Below, piece by piece: positions 15,801 to 17,092 of a stretch of DNA of 17,092 nucleotides. The DNA is from Promethearchaeota archaeon (GTDB lineage: Archaea; Asgardarchaeota; Lokiarchaeia; Sigynarchaeales; SOKP01), in contig JAUWBH010000134.1 of assembly GCA_030605085.1 (NCBI GenBank), positions 1 through 17,092 on the forward strand, read 5' to 3'. The translations under genes and the position numbers were made by a program. Below the pieces are notes generated by a model. The model searched no databases and was not told the DNA's origin. It worked only from the letters and a program-made list of their open reading frames with translations. Position 1 is the first letter of the stretch; each line of letters opens with the position of its first letter.

Positions 15801-15957
15801 TAATATATCTCGTTTCAATGTTTATTTTATATTTTAATTTAGTCGAACCATTGTTTTTCTATGTTATAATTTACGCTTCGCCATCTGTTATTTTCTTATC
15901 AATAGTATGTGCATATAAGGGTTATAAACTCAGCATAAAAAGAAAAATCGTGTAAAA
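15801..15957 (+). repeat. Direct repeat, right copy
   Basis: This is the right partner of 10491-10650, offset by 5310 nt. Similarity begins right after a GGAGG sequence at 15795-15799 and fades just past the stop codon. Confidence 0.85.
15803..15955 (+). pseudogene. Truncated copy of the longin-gene 3' end
   Basis: The frame translates to about 50 residues (starting IYLVSMFILYFNLVEP, ending KRKIV, stop TAA) that match the last two membrane helices of the longin protein, with six or so substitutions (for example W to C, M to K, G to S). The longin domain and the first helices are missing. A strong AAGGAGG lies at 15793-15799 but no ATG follows at a usable distance; the first ATG (15818) would give a 45-residue hydrophobic peptide. 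It is best seen as a gene fragment left by duplication or recombination, although expression of a two-helix peptide is not excluded. Confidence 0.8.
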
Positions 15958-16139
15958 ATAAATAATATTAATTTACATTTTTTTATAAAGATTATTTTTT
16001 TAGAAGAAATTTATCAACGATTCTCTTTTTGATTTGAAAAATATGAGAAAATTTAAAATTTAACTGTAAATTTCTCAAAGTATCAAAACTAAATTTAAAA
16101 AAGTGAGAAAATAAAAAATAAAAAATAAAAATATGCATT

Positions 16140-16144
16140 GGTGA
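16140..16144 (+). promoter_or_regulatory. Ribosome binding site for the interrupted FAD-oxidase gene
   Basis: GGTGA lies 9 nt before the ATG at 16154 and marks that codon as the ancestral start. The A-rich stretch before it (about 16098-16133) may hold the promoter, but no clear TATA box stands out. Between 15956 and 16139 I see only AT-rich sequence and an imperfect hairpin (16045-16076, GAGAAAATTT / AAATTTCTC). Confidence 0.45.
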
Positions 16145-16153
16145 ATGATACGA

Positions 16154-17092
16154 ATGAGCTACAAATTACCTGATGAAAAAGACCTCGAAGCCATGATAGT
16201 TTGCGCGCAATTCAGCGTCAAGCCATGAAAGGCATCGTAGGTAAAAACTACGCTTCTAACAACAAGGCAATAACAGCTTCTTACTTAGCGAAATCAGTGA
16301 TGGGTTTAGAAAGTCAAATTCCTGACATTGTTGTTCGGCCAAAATATGTGGAAGAAATACGGAAAATCTTAATTTATTGTTCGGCAGAGAAAATTGCGGT
16401 AAGTCCTGTCTCTGGAGGATTATCTGGTGGTTTCGCTTGCCCAACGATAAAACCTGGTGGAGTCTTGCTAGATTTAAGTCGAATGGATAGAATTCTTGAA
16501 ATCGATACAGAGAACAGGTATGCAATAGTCGAACCTGGGGTTACGAATGGCACCCTTTGGGCTTATATGCATAAAAATTATCCTGATTGAGCACCTCCTA
16601 TTGCGGATGGTGCACCTCCTGCCGCTACTGTTATGGGCGACGCGATTGACCGAGGTTTTTCTCTCTACACTTCAAGCGTGGGACCGCAAGGAGATAATTT
16701 TATGTGTGCAGAGGTTGTATTTCCAAATGGCGATGTTGTACGTACAGGGTCTTGGGCGCTCCCTTTTGCAAAACCTTTCTATAAATACGGTTTAGGGTTA
16801 GATATGTGGTCGTTTTTAATGGGGAGTCAAGGAGCATTTGGCGTTATAACCAAAGCCGCCGTTAAGATTTATCCACATCCGAATTGAGTTGAGCAAATCG
16901 CCGCTCATGGAAGATTTAAGACGGTTGTCGCTTGGGGTATGTCAAATCCTCAAGATATGCAAGATTTAACCTTAGAAGTCGCTAAAAAGGAATTCGGGAT
17001 CTCTCACCATACCGTAAATTTTAAAGCGTCTATAGCTTTGGAAACGGAATGGTCCAAGGTGGGAATTATCATCTCGTTATGACAAGATGGCC
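16154..17092 (+). pseudogene. FAD-linked oxidase (PCMH / VAO-type), interrupted and partial
   Basis: ATG 16154 opens MSYKLPDEKDLEAMIVCA, but the frame then has to shift into that of TTG 16201 (IQRQAMKGIVGKNYASNN). Removing one GC from GCGCGC at 16203-16208 joins the two. The shifted frame carries a FAD-binding type 4 domain: PDIVVRPKYVEEIRKIL, the pyrophosphate loop PVSGGLSGG, then GGVLLDLSRMDRILEID, AIVEPGVTNGTLW, NGDVVRTGSWALPFAK, KYGLGLDMW and GSQGAFGVITKAAVKIYPHPN. The order resembles 4-cresol dehydrogenase / vanillyl-alcohol oxidase relatives, which oxidise hydroxy or aromatic substrates. In-frame TGA codons occur at 16588, 16885 and 17080, yet the sequence stays homologous and in frame after each; there is no TAA or TAG. 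The gene runs off the right edge. Its base composition looks less AT-rich than its neighbours. Decay is the simplest reading; UGA recoding is the alternative. Confidence 0.75.

Overview
The window looks like chromosomal DNA from an AT-rich archaeon, most plausibly an Asgard (Loki-type) archaeon. The supporting signs are TATA boxes centred about 27 nt before several start codons (leaderless-type promoters), GGAGGT Shine-Dalgarno sites inside the operon, a longin-like domain joined to membrane helices, a large NosD-type beta-helix surface protein, an ADP-forming acyl-CoA synthetase, and frequent TTG/GTG starts. The lineage is inferred from gene content; no rRNA or tRNA gene is visible.

Layout. 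1-399 (minus) is the start of an ADP-forming acyl-CoA synthetase that runs off the left edge. 605-1192 encodes a small putative zinc-binding protein of unknown function. 1388-9796 is a compact plus-strand operon of five genes: two ABC-2 type permeases with acidic outer domains, an ABC ATPase, a 1054-residue fusion of an extracellular prenyltransferase-like alpha/alpha repeat domain to a second ABC ATPase, and a degenerate ABC-ATPase-like protein that has lost its nucleotide-binding motifs. A longin-domain protein with four membrane helices follows at 9833-10651, 36 nt after the operon, with its own TATA box.

10652-11197 is non-coding and holds a palindromic, MITE-like element (10728-10961). 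Two cell-surface genes follow: a very acidic, Trp-rich single-pass protein (11198-12232) and a 1149-residue NosD-like parallel beta-helix protein with a C-terminal anchor (12336-15785). Just after the second lies a truncated copy (15803-15955) of the 3' end of the longin gene, so the surface-gene block is bracketed by direct repeats of about 155 bp. The right edge holds a FAD-linked oxidase reading frame broken by one dinucleotide frameshift and three in-frame TGA codons.

How the parts may fit. The five-gene operon reads as an ABC exporter with two different permeases and two active-looking ATPases. One ATPase is physically joined across the membrane to a roughly 650-residue outer repeat domain. 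The pseudo-ATPase and the longin membrane protein would be accessory or regulatory parts. No substrate can be named from the sequence. The fusion ATPase is the most unusual object here; the direct-repeat-flanked surface cassette and the TGA-interrupted oxidase also deserve a second look.
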